Below, piece after piece: positions 45,630-52,311 of a stretch of 52,720 nt of DNA. The translations under genes were made by a program, and so were the position numbers. The notes beneath the pieces are model-generated. The model had not been told where the DNA came from. It did not search any database and saw only the letters and a list, made by a program, of their open reading frames with translations. Source of the DNA: an uncultured Eubacteriales bacterium (GTDB lineage: Bacteria; Bacillota; Clostridia; Oscillospirales; Acutalibacteraceae); contig CAKVBG010000001.1 of NCBI GenBank assembly GCA_934725345.1, positions 1-52,720 of the forward strand. Direction: 5' to 3'. Every line of letters begins with the position of its first letter. The stretch's first letter is position 1.

Positions 45630-47510
45630 TTACTCAAAAGCTATCCATATATATTCACTTGTTGCTAACTGTGTTTCTTCTTTACTTGTTGGTGTATATG
45701 TTACTGTTCCACCATTAAATGATAATGTTCCCACTGCTGTACTAGGTACTTTGAGATAAGAACTTGCATTAACTCCAACACCTTTAGTTGTTCCATTTTG
45801 ATATGTTATTGCATTCATACAAGACGAACCTGTTGAAAAACCACCACTTTGTAACAAATAAAATTCGGATATACTATTTAATCCTGTTTCAATTGTTGTT
45901 GGCGAACTTCCTTTTTTCACACTTATTGTTCCCTTACCGAAACCATTACCGCCAACTGTTGTATCAAGTGTTCCTGCTATTCCTAATATTGTTTTTCCTT
46001 TTTTAACATTCTCAGGTTTTAAATCTGATACAGCAAATATATTTATACTTACTTCCTTTGTACCATCATGATAACCTTTTGGAATTGTATAAGATTCAGT
46101 TTTTGTTGCAAGTGTTGCATTGCTAATATTCGTTTTATCTGGCATTGTACCAGTTACTTTTTCACCTGCTACATAAGCAGTTTTGCCACTTAGAATGTTT
46201 TCAGCTATAGCAGTCGCATCGCTTGTATCAATACCAGTACTTGCTTCTAGTGTCCCAATAACGCCTAATATAGAGACATCTTTCTTTATATTTTCCGGTA
46301 TGATTTTGTCTCTATCAGATTTTTCTATATTTACTGTTACGCCTTTACCATTTGAATGTCCTTCTGGAATTGTTATTGTACTATCTTTATTTCTAATAGA
46401 ATAACTTCTGTCACCAATTTCTTCCATAGTACCTGTTATTTTTTGTCCTTTAGAAAAGGCTATAAGACCTTTCAACATTCCACTAGCTGTTACTGTTCCA
46501 TAAGATGTATCAACTACATTGTCATTGATTATTTTTGTTCCTGTTAATTTCAACCCGTTTTTACTTGTAAAGGTTTTACCTTGCGCAACGTCTCTTGCTA
46601 CTGCATCACCAAATTTATCTGCATTTATTATTGCTGTTCCTGTTTTCGTATCATTGTCTTTCATTAGCACTGGCTTTGTTTTATCTGCAAGCGCTGTACT
46701 TGTATTCATTCTTATTACTGGAATGTCAAGCGTGACTCCTGCTACTGGTTCACTTTTAACAATGTCAAATGTAGGATTAGATAATGTTGTTTTAAGATTT
46801 CCTGTGTCATCAAGCGTACCAATTACCTTTTTACCTTTTACATAAGCTGTGCGACCTTGTTCTATATTACTACTTATTGCTGTTGCATCATCTGTATATA
46901 ATTTCAATAAAGACTTTGCACTATCTTCGTTTTTTTTTAATGATACGCACCGTGTTTCACTATTGTATACAAATTCATTTGCTACATTTGTTTCGTATAA
47001 ATTTAAAAGCTGTTCAAGAATATCTGGATACTGTTCTTTTATTATTTCTTCTGCCTCTAATCCTTCTAAGCTTGTTCCGCTTGCAAGTGTTGTGTGCCAC
47101 CTATTTGTTTCTGTACCGTCTTGCGTACTCCATCTTGCACATATTACAAACTGTACTTCTCCTTTGTATGCTGTTACTGTATCAGAAAGCACCCAACTAA
47201 ACGTTACTGCTTCTTCTTCAATTGCTGTATCTGTTACAATATAAGAATCAAGGTCACCATTTGCATTTCTGTAGTTAATATATATATGTGCTTTGCTCAT
47301 ATCAAGATTATTTCCTACATATCGTGCAATTTTAAAATACTTTCTTTCACCATCTAAATCGTGCTGTACACCGAATATCAATTCACCATCTGGAATTATT
47401 ATTTGTCTTGTTATTGGATTTATTTCTAAATACTCGTTTGCATCTTCTATTACACTTTTATCAGTTAAATCTTGTTCCGCAACTTTTAACAAATCTTCTA
47501 CTGTTGGCAT
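45630..47510 (-). CDS. BppU-like tail fibre/receptor-binding protein with repeats
   Basis: 626 residues. Residues 20-150 resemble the BppU N-terminal baseplate-attachment domain (EYLEINPITRQIIIPDGELI, FGVQHDLDGERKYFKIARYV, EEEAVTFSWVLSDTVTAYKG, EVQFVICARW). Then a linker helix (EIIKEQYPDILEQLLNLYET), and residues 195-540 carry at least six repeats around an I-(x)n-GKTAY-x-GEKVTGTM core (for example IEQGRTAYVKGKKVIGTLDD, ILSGKTAYVAGEKVTGTMPD). The C-terminal 90 residues are G/S/T-rich. Such repeats form fibre shafts. It is the first large fibre gene after terL. Confidence 0.8.
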   Translation of the reverse strand: MPTVEDLLKVAEQDLTDKSVIEDANEYLEINPITRQIIIPDGELIFGVQHDLDGERKYFKIARYVGNNLDMSKAHIYINYRNANGDLDSYIVTDTAIEEEAVTFSWVLSDTVTAYKGEVQFVICARWSTQDGTETNRWHTTLASGTSLEGLEAEEIIKEQYPDILEQLLNLYETNVANEFVYNSETRCVSLKKNEDSAKSLLKLYTDDATAISSNIEQGRTAYVKGKKVIGTLDDTGNLKTTLSNPTFDIVKSEPVAGVTLDIPVIRMNTSTALADKTKPVLMKDNDTKTGTAIINADKFGDAVARDVAQGKTFTSKNGLKLTGTKIINDNVVDTSYGTVTASGMLKGLIAFSKGQKITGTMEEIGDRSYSIRNKDSTITIPEGHSNGKGVTVNIEKSDRDKIIPENIKKDVSILGVIGTLEASTGIDTSDATAIAENILSGKTAYVAGEKVTGTMPDKTNISNATLATKTESYTIPKGYHDGTKEVSINIFAVSDLKPENVKKGKTILGIAGTLDTTVGGNGFGKGTISVKKGSSPTTIETGLNSISEFYLLQSGGFSTGSSCMNAITYQNGTTKGVGVNASSYLKVPSTAVGTLSFNGGTVTYTPTSKEETQLATSEYIWIAFE

Positions 47511-47520
47511 TTTTATTCAC

Positions 47521-47832
47521 CTACCTTTGTTGCACATAATATCTATTTGTAGTAAGTTCCTTTTCGCTGTTCTTTCCTGTTACTTTGAAAGAAAAGATAC
47601 TTCCTCTTGTTACTTTCTTTGGAATTACTACAACCCCATTATTTGCTATTATGTTCGTTTCATTGTTTTCTGAATCGTATAAACTTACAACCTTTGCTGT
47701 GTTCTTCCACTCTTCATCAAATTTGATAGCCAAACATAAATAGTTATCTGTTCCTCGGATAATATAACTTAAATCTGTTGTTTTATCTTTATCCAATTTC
47801 TGCCCTTTTACATTAAAATGTAAATTACGCAT
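47521..47832 (-). CDS. Small tail-associated protein upstream of BppU-like fibre
   Basis: 103 residues with AAGGAGGT. It is beta-rich throughout (LHFNVKGQKLDKDKTTDLSY, IIRGTDNYLCLAIKFDEEWK, VVVIPKKVTRGSIFSFKVTG). Proteins of this length and strand order often sit directly before BppU-type fibres and may be an upper-baseplate adaptor. The assignment is by position. Confidence 0.5.
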   Translation of the reverse strand: MRNLHFNVKGQKLDKDKTTDLSYIIRGTDNYLCLAIKFDEEWKNTAKVVSLYDSENNETNIIANNGVVVIPKKVTRGSIFSFKVTGKNSEKELTTNRYYVQQR

Positions 47833-47837
47833 TTCTT

Positions 47838-48083
47838 TTACCTCCTTCTTATTCCACTTGCTACTGTTCTTCCTGTTTCCTGTTCTTCTTCTGTTTCAAT
47901 GTTTATTGGTTCTGCTTCATATGTTTCAAACTCTGGTTCTCTATCTTCTACTACTGCAAGTGCTAATTCTAAACCATTATGCAAACCACAACTATAATCA
48001 TCTGTTATATTTTGTACTTGTATTTCTTTTAACATTCCGATTGTTTCATGTATTCTCCTATATTCTTTCCAATATTTAAACAT
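47838..48083 (-). CDS. Small acidic protein between terL and fibre genes
   Basis: 81 residues. A helical start (MFKYWKEYRRIHETIGMLKE) precedes an acidic centre (ALAVVEDREPEFETYEAEPI) and a basic end (GRTVASGIRRR). It is the first gene after terL. AGAGAGG lies 10 nt before the ATG. Unknown. Confidence 0.5.
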   Translation of the reverse strand: MFKYWKEYRRIHETIGMLKEIQVQNITDDYSCGLHNGLELALAVVEDREPEFETYEAEPINIETEEEQETGRTVASGIRRR

Positions 48084-48100
48084 ATCTCATATACCTCTCT

Positions 48101-48131
48101 AAGCTTCTATTTGCCGTTTTAAGACACTTTA
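48101..48131. repeat. Copy of recurrent intergenic motif
   Basis: AAGCTTCTATTTGCCGTTTT continuing AAGACACTTTA lies in the gap after terL. The core TATTTGCC-N-TTTTAAG-N-CACTTT also occurs at 13875-13897, and a weaker copy at 40910-40940. Confidence 0.45.
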
Positions 48132-48152
48132 TCATTATAAGCTTATATTTCC

Positions 48153-49511
48153 TTAACCTGCTTTTGTATTTGCTTTATAGTCCTTTAAATCCGCTACTGT
48201 ATAATTGTTCAATGCATATGCAATACCATCCAATGTATGCGCATCTATATTAAATTCATCATAAATGATATTGCCCTGTTTATCTTTTGCATATGTTAAA
48301 TCTTTTAACTCCCTTATTGTGTTTTTACATTTTGGGGAACAAACAATTTTATTAAAACGCTTCAACTTCTTCACATTTTGTAATTTACTTCCTGCATACT
48401 TTTTACAACCATACATTGTAAAACCTTCCTGTCTGTAATACTGTATTGCTTTTGGCTCGGCTGAATCTGCAAATATAGGCTGTTCACATTTTTCTGCCCT
48501 TTCCTTTACTTTCTGTACACTGTCAAGTCTTACAAAATTGTTATCTGTTATATGGTTTCTATATACTTCATCATAAATATAAAGTATCTTATTTATATCA
48601 TCTACTGCACAACTCATTAGCGCATTGTAACTTGTTTCAAATCCAAAGTCCAAACCAAAGAAATGATAATGTGCTGATATATTGTTTACTGCCTTTGTAA
48701 ATTCTTTTGCGTTCTTTGCAACTGTAAATTGCGGTAATACACGTAAACCACTTGCACCAAATCTTCCCCACCTTGCCACAAGCCATAAATGCTTATCATT
48801 GTTCTTTAAGTTGTCTAATCGCTTTATATAAGACACTGGAAGAAATGGGTTATCATCCGGCAAACTATGATGGTAATACACGCCATTCTTTTTATTTACA
48901 AGTGTGCGCTTTTTGTATACTTCCTTTTCATTCTGTATTATTTGCTCTTTTCCCTTTTCATCTGTATGTACAAAGAATGTATTGTACACCCAGTTCTCTT
49001 TTCCTATAGGGTTAGTTGTCATAATAAAGTGTAGTGTTTTGTTTGGTTCACGTACACGCCCTAAAAGTTCTGTATATGCCGCAAATGTTATCTCACTACA
49101 TTCTTCCATCCATACGATACTTACACCGTGTACAGACTTAATCTTTTCTACATTGTCCAATCCTTTGAATATTATTCTACTGCCATTCGGAAAACGTATT
49201 TCCATAGGACTTGCTATTGCTATTACTTCTCCATTTGTACTACTTGTGTGTCGTGCTTCTCTGGAAGATAAAATACCTAAATCTGTTAGTATTTCTTTGA
49301 ACAGTGCAAAACAACTTTCTCGTATTGTATCCTTTACCTGCCGTACTACAAGTGCTGTTCTTTTCTCTTCCATTAACTTGATTATGATTTTTAATGCTAC
49401 ATGATATGATTTTCCAGAACCATACCCACCAAATAATAAATACTGTTCATATTCCCAATCTGTTAGGAAATTTGCAAAACGATTAGAAACATTGATGTTC
49501 AACTCTGACAT
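48153..49511 (-). CDS. terL: Terminase large subunit
   Basis: 452 residues from the ATG at 49511 (GGAGAGG). ATPase: Walker A GGYGSGKS (28-35), Walker B with catalytic Glu in SIVWMEECSE, and the C-motif IMTTNPIG. Nuclease: FFGLDFGFETSY, FADSAEPKAIQYY, and the final Asp region YDEFNIDAHTLDGIAYALNN. It is of the PBSX/SPP1 type, which cuts concatemers for headful packaging, consistent with a circularly permuted genome. Its promoter (49584-49612) and a strong 5'-UTR hairpin (49537-49580) precede it. Confidence 0.93.
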   Translation of the reverse strand: MSELNINVSNRFANFLTDWEYEQYLLFGGYGSGKSYHVALKIIIKLMEEKRTALVVRQVKDTIRESCFALFKEILTDLGILSSREARHTSSTNGEVIAIASPMEIRFPNGSRIIFKGLDNVEKIKSVHGVSIVWMEECSEITFAAYTELLGRVREPNKTLHFIMTTNPIGKENWVYNTFFVHTDEKGKEQIIQNEKEVYKKRTLVNKKNGVYYHHSLPDDNPFLPVSYIKRLDNLKNNDKHLWLVARWGRFGASGLRVLPQFTVAKNAKEFTKAVNNISAHYHFFGLDFGFETSYNALMSCAVDDINKILYIYDEVYRNHITDNNFVRLDSVQKVKERAEKCEQPIFADSAEPKAIQYYRQEGFTMYGCKKYAGSKLQNVKKLKRFNKIVCSPKCKNTIRELKDLTYAKDKQGNIIYDEFNIDAHTLDGIAYALNNYTVADLKDYKANTKAG

Positions 49512-49536
49512 TCTGTTTCCTCTCCTTTTATACAAC

Positions 49537-49580
49537 TATAAGCAAGATATAGCTCTTTTACCTGCTACACCTTGCTTATA
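49537..49580 (-). promoter_or_regulatory. Hairpin in the terL 5' untranslated region
   Basis: A 10-bp perfect stem TATAAGCAAG/CTTGCTTATA, then a symmetrical internal loop, a second 4-bp stem (TAGC/GCTA) and a 10-nt apical loop. It spans from near the expected transcription start to 9 nt before the ribosome-site region. It could regulate translation or mRNA stability, or be a DNA operator just downstream of the -10. Confidence 0.55.
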
Positions 49581-49583
49581 ATT

Positions 49584-49612
49584 ATTATACCATATTTAAT
49601 TTTGTTATGCAA
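49584..49612 (-). promoter_or_regulatory. Sigma-A-type promoter for terL
   Basis: TTGCAT (49607-49612), 17 bp, TATAAT (49584-49589), with TGG before the -10. Confidence 0.7.
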
Positions 49613-49615
49613 TGC

Positions 49616-49909
49616 CTATTTTAAAATATTTCCCAAAATATCTTTTATGATATCTTCTGCTAATTCTTTATTTGCTTCATCCATATGCTTTTTATATTTT
49701 TCACCATGAACTGCTTCCATACATTCATCTCTGTAAATCAATAATGTCTGTGCTTTAAGCTGTAAAAACTCATTTCTCTTTTCATCCTTCGCTTCTTCCT
49801 CTACTGTTTCCGACAAGAAACAATTTAAAACAACTGCCATACTTTCCAATAATATATCCTGCTTCTTTTCAATTCTTTCTAATGTTTCAATCACTTTGTT
49901 TTCTTCCAT
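49616..49909 (-). CDS. Small helical phage protein upstream of terL
   Basis: 97 residues from 49909, where GGAGGGA is 6 nt upstream. It is a coiled-coil-like, acidic protein (NKVIETLERIEKKQDILLES; SETVEEEAKDEKRNEFLQLK; ANKELAEDIIKDILGNILK). It is the last protein gene before the tRNAs in transcription order. Not recognised. Confidence 0.55.
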   Translation of the reverse strand: MEENKVIETLERIEKKQDILLESMAVVLNCFLSETVEEEAKDEKRNEFLQLKAQTLLIYRDECMEAVHGEKYKKHMDEANKELAEDIIKDILGNILK

Positions 49910-49960
49910 TTGTTTTCCCTCCATAATGGTTTATTTGTTTTCTATAGGCTTATACCTAAA

Positions 49961-50034
49961 TGGGTCATGTAGGACTCGAACCTACGACCGTTCGCTTATG
50001 AGGCGAATGTTCTAACCAACTGAACTAATGACCC
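49961..50034 (-). tRNA. tRNA with CAU anticodon (Met, or Ile after lysidine modification)
   Basis: A cloverleaf is complete on the minus strand: acceptor GGGTCAT/ATGACCC (7 bp), D-arm GTTC-AGTTGGTTA-GAAC, anticodon stem TTCGC/GCGAA with loop CTCATAA, a 5-nt variable loop, and T-arm GTAGG-TTCGAGT-CCTAC. Discriminator A; CCA not encoded. Confidence 0.9.
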
Positions 50035-50130
50035 TTGCGCGGCTTTTCACACTGTAGGACTGCTACTCAACCGCATAGCTTTTATCAATGAAGAACTAAG
50101 TATGTTTTGTATAGCTTGTTTGCTATACAG
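50035..50130 (-). other. Spacer between two tRNAs with a 7-bp hairpin
   Basis: GTATAGC-TTGTTT-GCTATAC (50109-50128) is a perfect 7-bp hairpin just after the Gln tRNA in transcription order. A second stem GCGG/CCGC lies at about 50040-50075. I could not fold a third tRNA here. It may direct processing. Confidence 0.4.
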
Positions 50131-50202
50131 CTACCCTAGTTGGACTCGAACCAACAATAACAAGAGTCAAATTCTTGTGCGTTACCATTTCGCCATAGGG
50201 CA
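50131..50202 (-). tRNA. tRNA-Gln (UUG)
   Basis: Minus-strand cloverleaf: acceptor TGCCCTA/TAGGGTA with one G-U pair, D-arm GCG-AAATGGTAA-CGC, anticodon stem CAAGA/TCTTG with loop ATTTGAC (anticodon UUG), and T-arm GTTGG-TTCGAGT-CCAAC. The weak U1-A72 pair is typical of bacterial tRNA-Gln. CCA not encoded. Confidence 0.9.
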
Positions 50203-50205
50203 TTG

Positions 50206-50248
50206 TGTAGGGTGTATGTTTTTTTGTGAGGGGGATACACACCCTACA
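50206..50248. other. 10-bp hairpin flanking the tRNA-Gln 5' end
   Basis: TGTAGGGTGT pairs perfectly with ACACCCTACA across a 23-nt loop. It lies 4 bp upstream of the tRNA in transcription order and has no U-run. It could be a processing site, an operator, or a small structured RNA. Confidence 0.45.
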
Positions 50249-50285
50249 TGAAAAAGAGTAAGTTTACTTCTGTGTTTTAATGACT

Positions 50286-50537
50286 TTAACACCTGTCAAT
50301 CTTTTCAGCAAGTTCCTTTGATAATTTGAAATCACTTCTTTTGTAGCACTGTTCTAAATCATCATAATATGTTCTGCCTATACACCATATGTTATATGTT
50401 TGATATGACATAAATAAAATGAAATCATTATTCTTCAATACCACAAACGGAACATAGCTTGTCTTGAATCTTGTCAATTTTATGTTTTCAATATTGTTTT
50501 CACAATACTCTAAGAATTTTGTTCGTGCTATTCTCAT
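50286..50537 (-). CDS. Small phage protein, 83 aa
   Basis: It begins MRIARTKFLEYCENNIENIK, has a hydrophobic/aromatic strand centre (SYVPFVVLKNNDFILFMSYQ) and ends KLSKELAEKIDRC. Compact alpha/beta, no family recognised. It follows a 19-residue ORF and precedes the tRNAs, all from the promoter at 50644-50672. Confidence 0.5.
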   Translation of the reverse strand: MRIARTKFLEYCENNIENIKLTRFKTSYVPFVVLKNNDFILFMSYQTYNIWCIGRTYYDDLEQCYKRSDFKLSKELAEKIDRC

Positions 50538-50550
50538 TGTTCTGTATACT

Positions 50551-50610
50551 CTAACTCTTATCAGCTTCTACTAAATTCCAAACCTTTTTGATTGCTTCTG
50601 TTCTTTTCAT
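50551..50610 (-). CDS. Very short ORF, 19 aa (possible leader peptide)
   Basis: GGAG lies 8-9 nt before ATG; the product is MKRTEAIKKVWNLVEADKS. It is the first ORF after the promoter 50644-50672. It could be a leader peptide or a truncated gene start. Low certainty. Confidence 0.3.
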   Translation of the reverse strand: MKRTEAIKKVWNLVEADKS

Positions 50611-50643
50611 AACTTTTGTTCTCCTTTGTTTCTTTCTGATTAT

Positions 50644-50672
50644 ATATTAACATATTGTTCTGCATTTGTCAA
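50644..50672 (-). promoter_or_regulatory. Consensus promoter for the tRNA-proximal genes
   Basis: TTGACA (50667-50672), 17 bp, TAATAT (50644-50649), with TGT before the -10. Confidence 0.8.
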
Positions 50673-50682
50673 GATATATTTT

Positions 50683-50856
50683 TTAAAATCCTTTTCTTCT
50701 CATTTCTTCTTCTAATTCTATTAACTCATTCCACAATTCTTTTTCTCTAACCTGTGAGATACTATTTTCTGGATGTTCTTTTAAGAAATCATTTTCTCTT
50801 GCCCATATACTTAATAATTCATCATGTGCTAATTCATATAATCTTTGTTCTTTCAT
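50683..50856 (-). CDS. Small helical acidic protein, 57 aa
   Basis: The start is at 50856 behind GGAGGAC. It is entirely helical (MKEQRLYELAHDELLSIWAR, ENSISQVREKELWNELIELE, EEMRRKGF). It is monocistronic from the promoter 50902-50930. Likely early; function unknown. Confidence 0.55.
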   Translation of the reverse strand: MKEQRLYELAHDELLSIWARENDFLKEHPENSISQVREKELWNELIELEEEMRRKGF

Positions 50857-50901
50857 TTTCGTGTCCTCCACTTTCTTTTGTTTTCTTTATCTTATGTACT
50901 T

Positions 50902-50930
50902 ATTATATACTATTTACTTTGTTTTGTCAA
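50902..50930 (-). promoter_or_regulatory. Consensus promoter
   Basis: TTGACA (50925-50930), 17 bp, TATAAT (50902-50907). Confidence 0.85.
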
Positions 50931-50939
50931 TACTTTTTT

Positions 50940-51101
50940 TTATAACATTTTCTTTAAATCTTCAATTGTCATGTTATCTTCTACAAGCTCACCTTGCATA
51001 TTCCATAACTCATATTTGTTTTCTTCTGTTCCATAGAATCCATCAAACTGATTAAATACCATGTAGCCTTTGTTTTCTAATGCTTTAATAATTTCTTTCA
51101 T
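50940..51101 (-). CDS. Small phage protein, 53 aa
   Basis: GGAGG lies 9 nt before the ATG. The product is MKEIIKALENKGYMVFNQFD, continuing with GFYGTEENKYELWNMQGELV and ending MTIEDLKKML. It looks like a small alpha/beta unit. It is expressed from the promoter 51148-51176. Unknown function. Confidence 0.55.
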   Translation of the reverse strand: MKEIIKALENKGYMVFNQFDGFYGTEENKYELWNMQGELVEDNMTIEDLKKML

Positions 51102-51147
51102 TTTGTTTTACCTCCAACCTTTTGTATTACTTGTTCCTTATGAATAT

Positions 51148-51176
51148 ATAATAACATAATACTTAGGGATAGTCAA
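51148..51176 (-). promoter_or_regulatory. Sigma-A-type promoter
   Basis: TTGACT (51171-51176), 17 bp, TATTAT (51148-51153). Confidence 0.75.
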
Positions 51177-51183
51177 TACTTAT

Positions 51184-51330
51184 TTACATATATTTTCTAA
51201 GCTCTTCTGCATGTTTTAACATTGCAACTTTTTGTTCTTCACTTACATCTGAATTGACAATACTTTCAATGTATCTTGCAATTGCCTGTTCCTTTTCTGT
51301 TTCATTCATTTTAATACTTACATTCTTCAT
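51184..51330 (-). CDS. Small helical phage protein, 48 aa
   Basis: AAAGGA lies upstream of the ATG. The product is MKNVSIKMNETEKEQAIARY, then IESIVNSDVSEEQKVAMLKH and AEELRKYM. It is helical, mixed charge. It is expressed from the promoter 51374-51402. Unknown function. Confidence 0.5.
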   Translation of the reverse strand: MKNVSIKMNETEKEQAIARYIESIVNSDVSEEQKVAMLKHAEELRKYM

Positions 51331-51373
51331 AACTTTTTGTTTCCTTTCTTTTGTTTTCCTCTTTCTAATTATT

Positions 51374-51402
51374 ATAATACTATATTATATATTAAATGTC
51401 AA
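51374..51402 (-). promoter_or_regulatory. Sigma-A-type promoter
   Basis: TTGACA (51397-51402), 17 bp, TATTAT (51374-51379). Confidence 0.75.
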
Positions 51403-51433
51403 TATGTTTTTATAAATTTATTCAAAAAAAATA

Positions 51434-51455
51434 AGCACTCCAATTAAGGAATGCT
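51434..51455 (-). terminator. Strong terminator after the glycosyltransferase-like gene
   Basis: On the minus strand AGCATTCC-TTAATT-GGAGTGCT forms an 8-bp stem (one U-G pair, only in this strand), followed by TATTTTTTTT. Confidence 0.9.
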
Positions 51456-52311
51456 ATTTCTTGTATTTATCACTTATTATCTTTGGTGTGCAATTATTCC
51501 AACTTACACTATGATGCAGTCGCATTGTACTTTTCTTTCCGCCCATCATATTTATTGTTACACAACTAGGACAACACATTACGCTGTAGAAACTTTTCAA
51601 ATATGTTCCACTATCTAAATACTGTTCACTCATTCCGCCTTTTTGTTTCTGTGTTTGTATTTGTTCTATTACCACATCTGTATACGTGAATAAGAGTTTT
51701 CCTTGTACTCCTAATAATGTATATGTATTTACGTCCTCGTTGACTCTTCCTATAAACTCGAATACTCTGTTCGTTTTACAAAAGAAGCTATTCATAGCCT
51801 TGCGAAGTATTTTATCTTTAAAACGTTTGTTATCCTTACCACCGATAAAGTCTCCACCTTGTGCAAATGCTACTGTTACTGCTTTCGTTTCATCTAAGAA
51901 GTCTAACATATAATCAAATAGTTCATTTGCATTTGTTACTGGAACACTTTTAAACTTTTTATCCCGTATTACCTTATAAGCAAGTTGTGTATAGTCATCA
52001 TCAAATTCTAGGAAATATTCATAACCTAATTTCTTTGCTATTTCAAAACAAGCATTTCTTGCATAGAATATTGTTCTATGTTCATCAAAGTTATCCATCT
52101 GGTCGTATCTATTTGCTATATCCTGTTTATCAAATACATAAACATTGTTCTTTCCATATATCCTTTTATATTCATTTTCTAATTCATCTTCATCATCTAT
52201 CACAAGAATTATTTTGCCGGTATATCCTGCTTTCTGCAATGTCTTTAATGTTTTTATATTTCCTGCTCTACCATGTGTAAGAATAAACACCACAAAACTT
52301 TTATGCTTCAT
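51454..52311 (-). CDS. TET-associated-glycosyltransferase-like (TAGT) GT-A enzyme
   Basis: 285 residues from 52311 (AGAGGTG upstream); it overlaps the ParB-like gene end by about 10 bp. The N-terminus VVFILTHGRAGNIKTLKTLQ, then GKIILVIDDEDELENEYKRI, resembles the Rossmann start of GT-A glycosyltransferases; the metal-binding acidic triplet is D104-D106 (EFDDDYTQL). A basic C-terminal part has Cys (MCCPSCVTINMMGGKK). The TAGT family glycosylates hydroxymethylated bases in some phages and is associated with ParB-like genes. The acceptor here is unknown; I found no base hydroxylase or hydroxymethylase in the window. Confidence 0.6.
   Translation of the reverse strand: MKHKSFVVFILTHGRAGNIKTLKTLQKAGYTGKIILVIDDEDELENEYKRIYGKNNVYVFDKQDIANRYDQMDNFDEHRTIFYARNACFEIAKKLGYEYFLEFDDDYTQLAYKVIRDKKFKSVPVTNANELFDYMLDFLDETKAVTVAFAQGGDFIGGKDNKRFKDKILRKAMNSFFCKTNRVFEFIGRVNEDVNTYTLLGVQGKLLFTYTDVVIEQIQTQKQKGGMSEQYLDSGTYLKSFYSVMCCPSCVTINMMGGKKSTMRLHHSVSWNNCTPKIISDKYKK

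Noticed and set aside
50035..50130. A third tRNA between tRNA-Met and tRNA-Gln
   Set aside because: I could not find a T-arm with a TTC-like loop plus a 7-bp acceptor; only simple hairpins fold.
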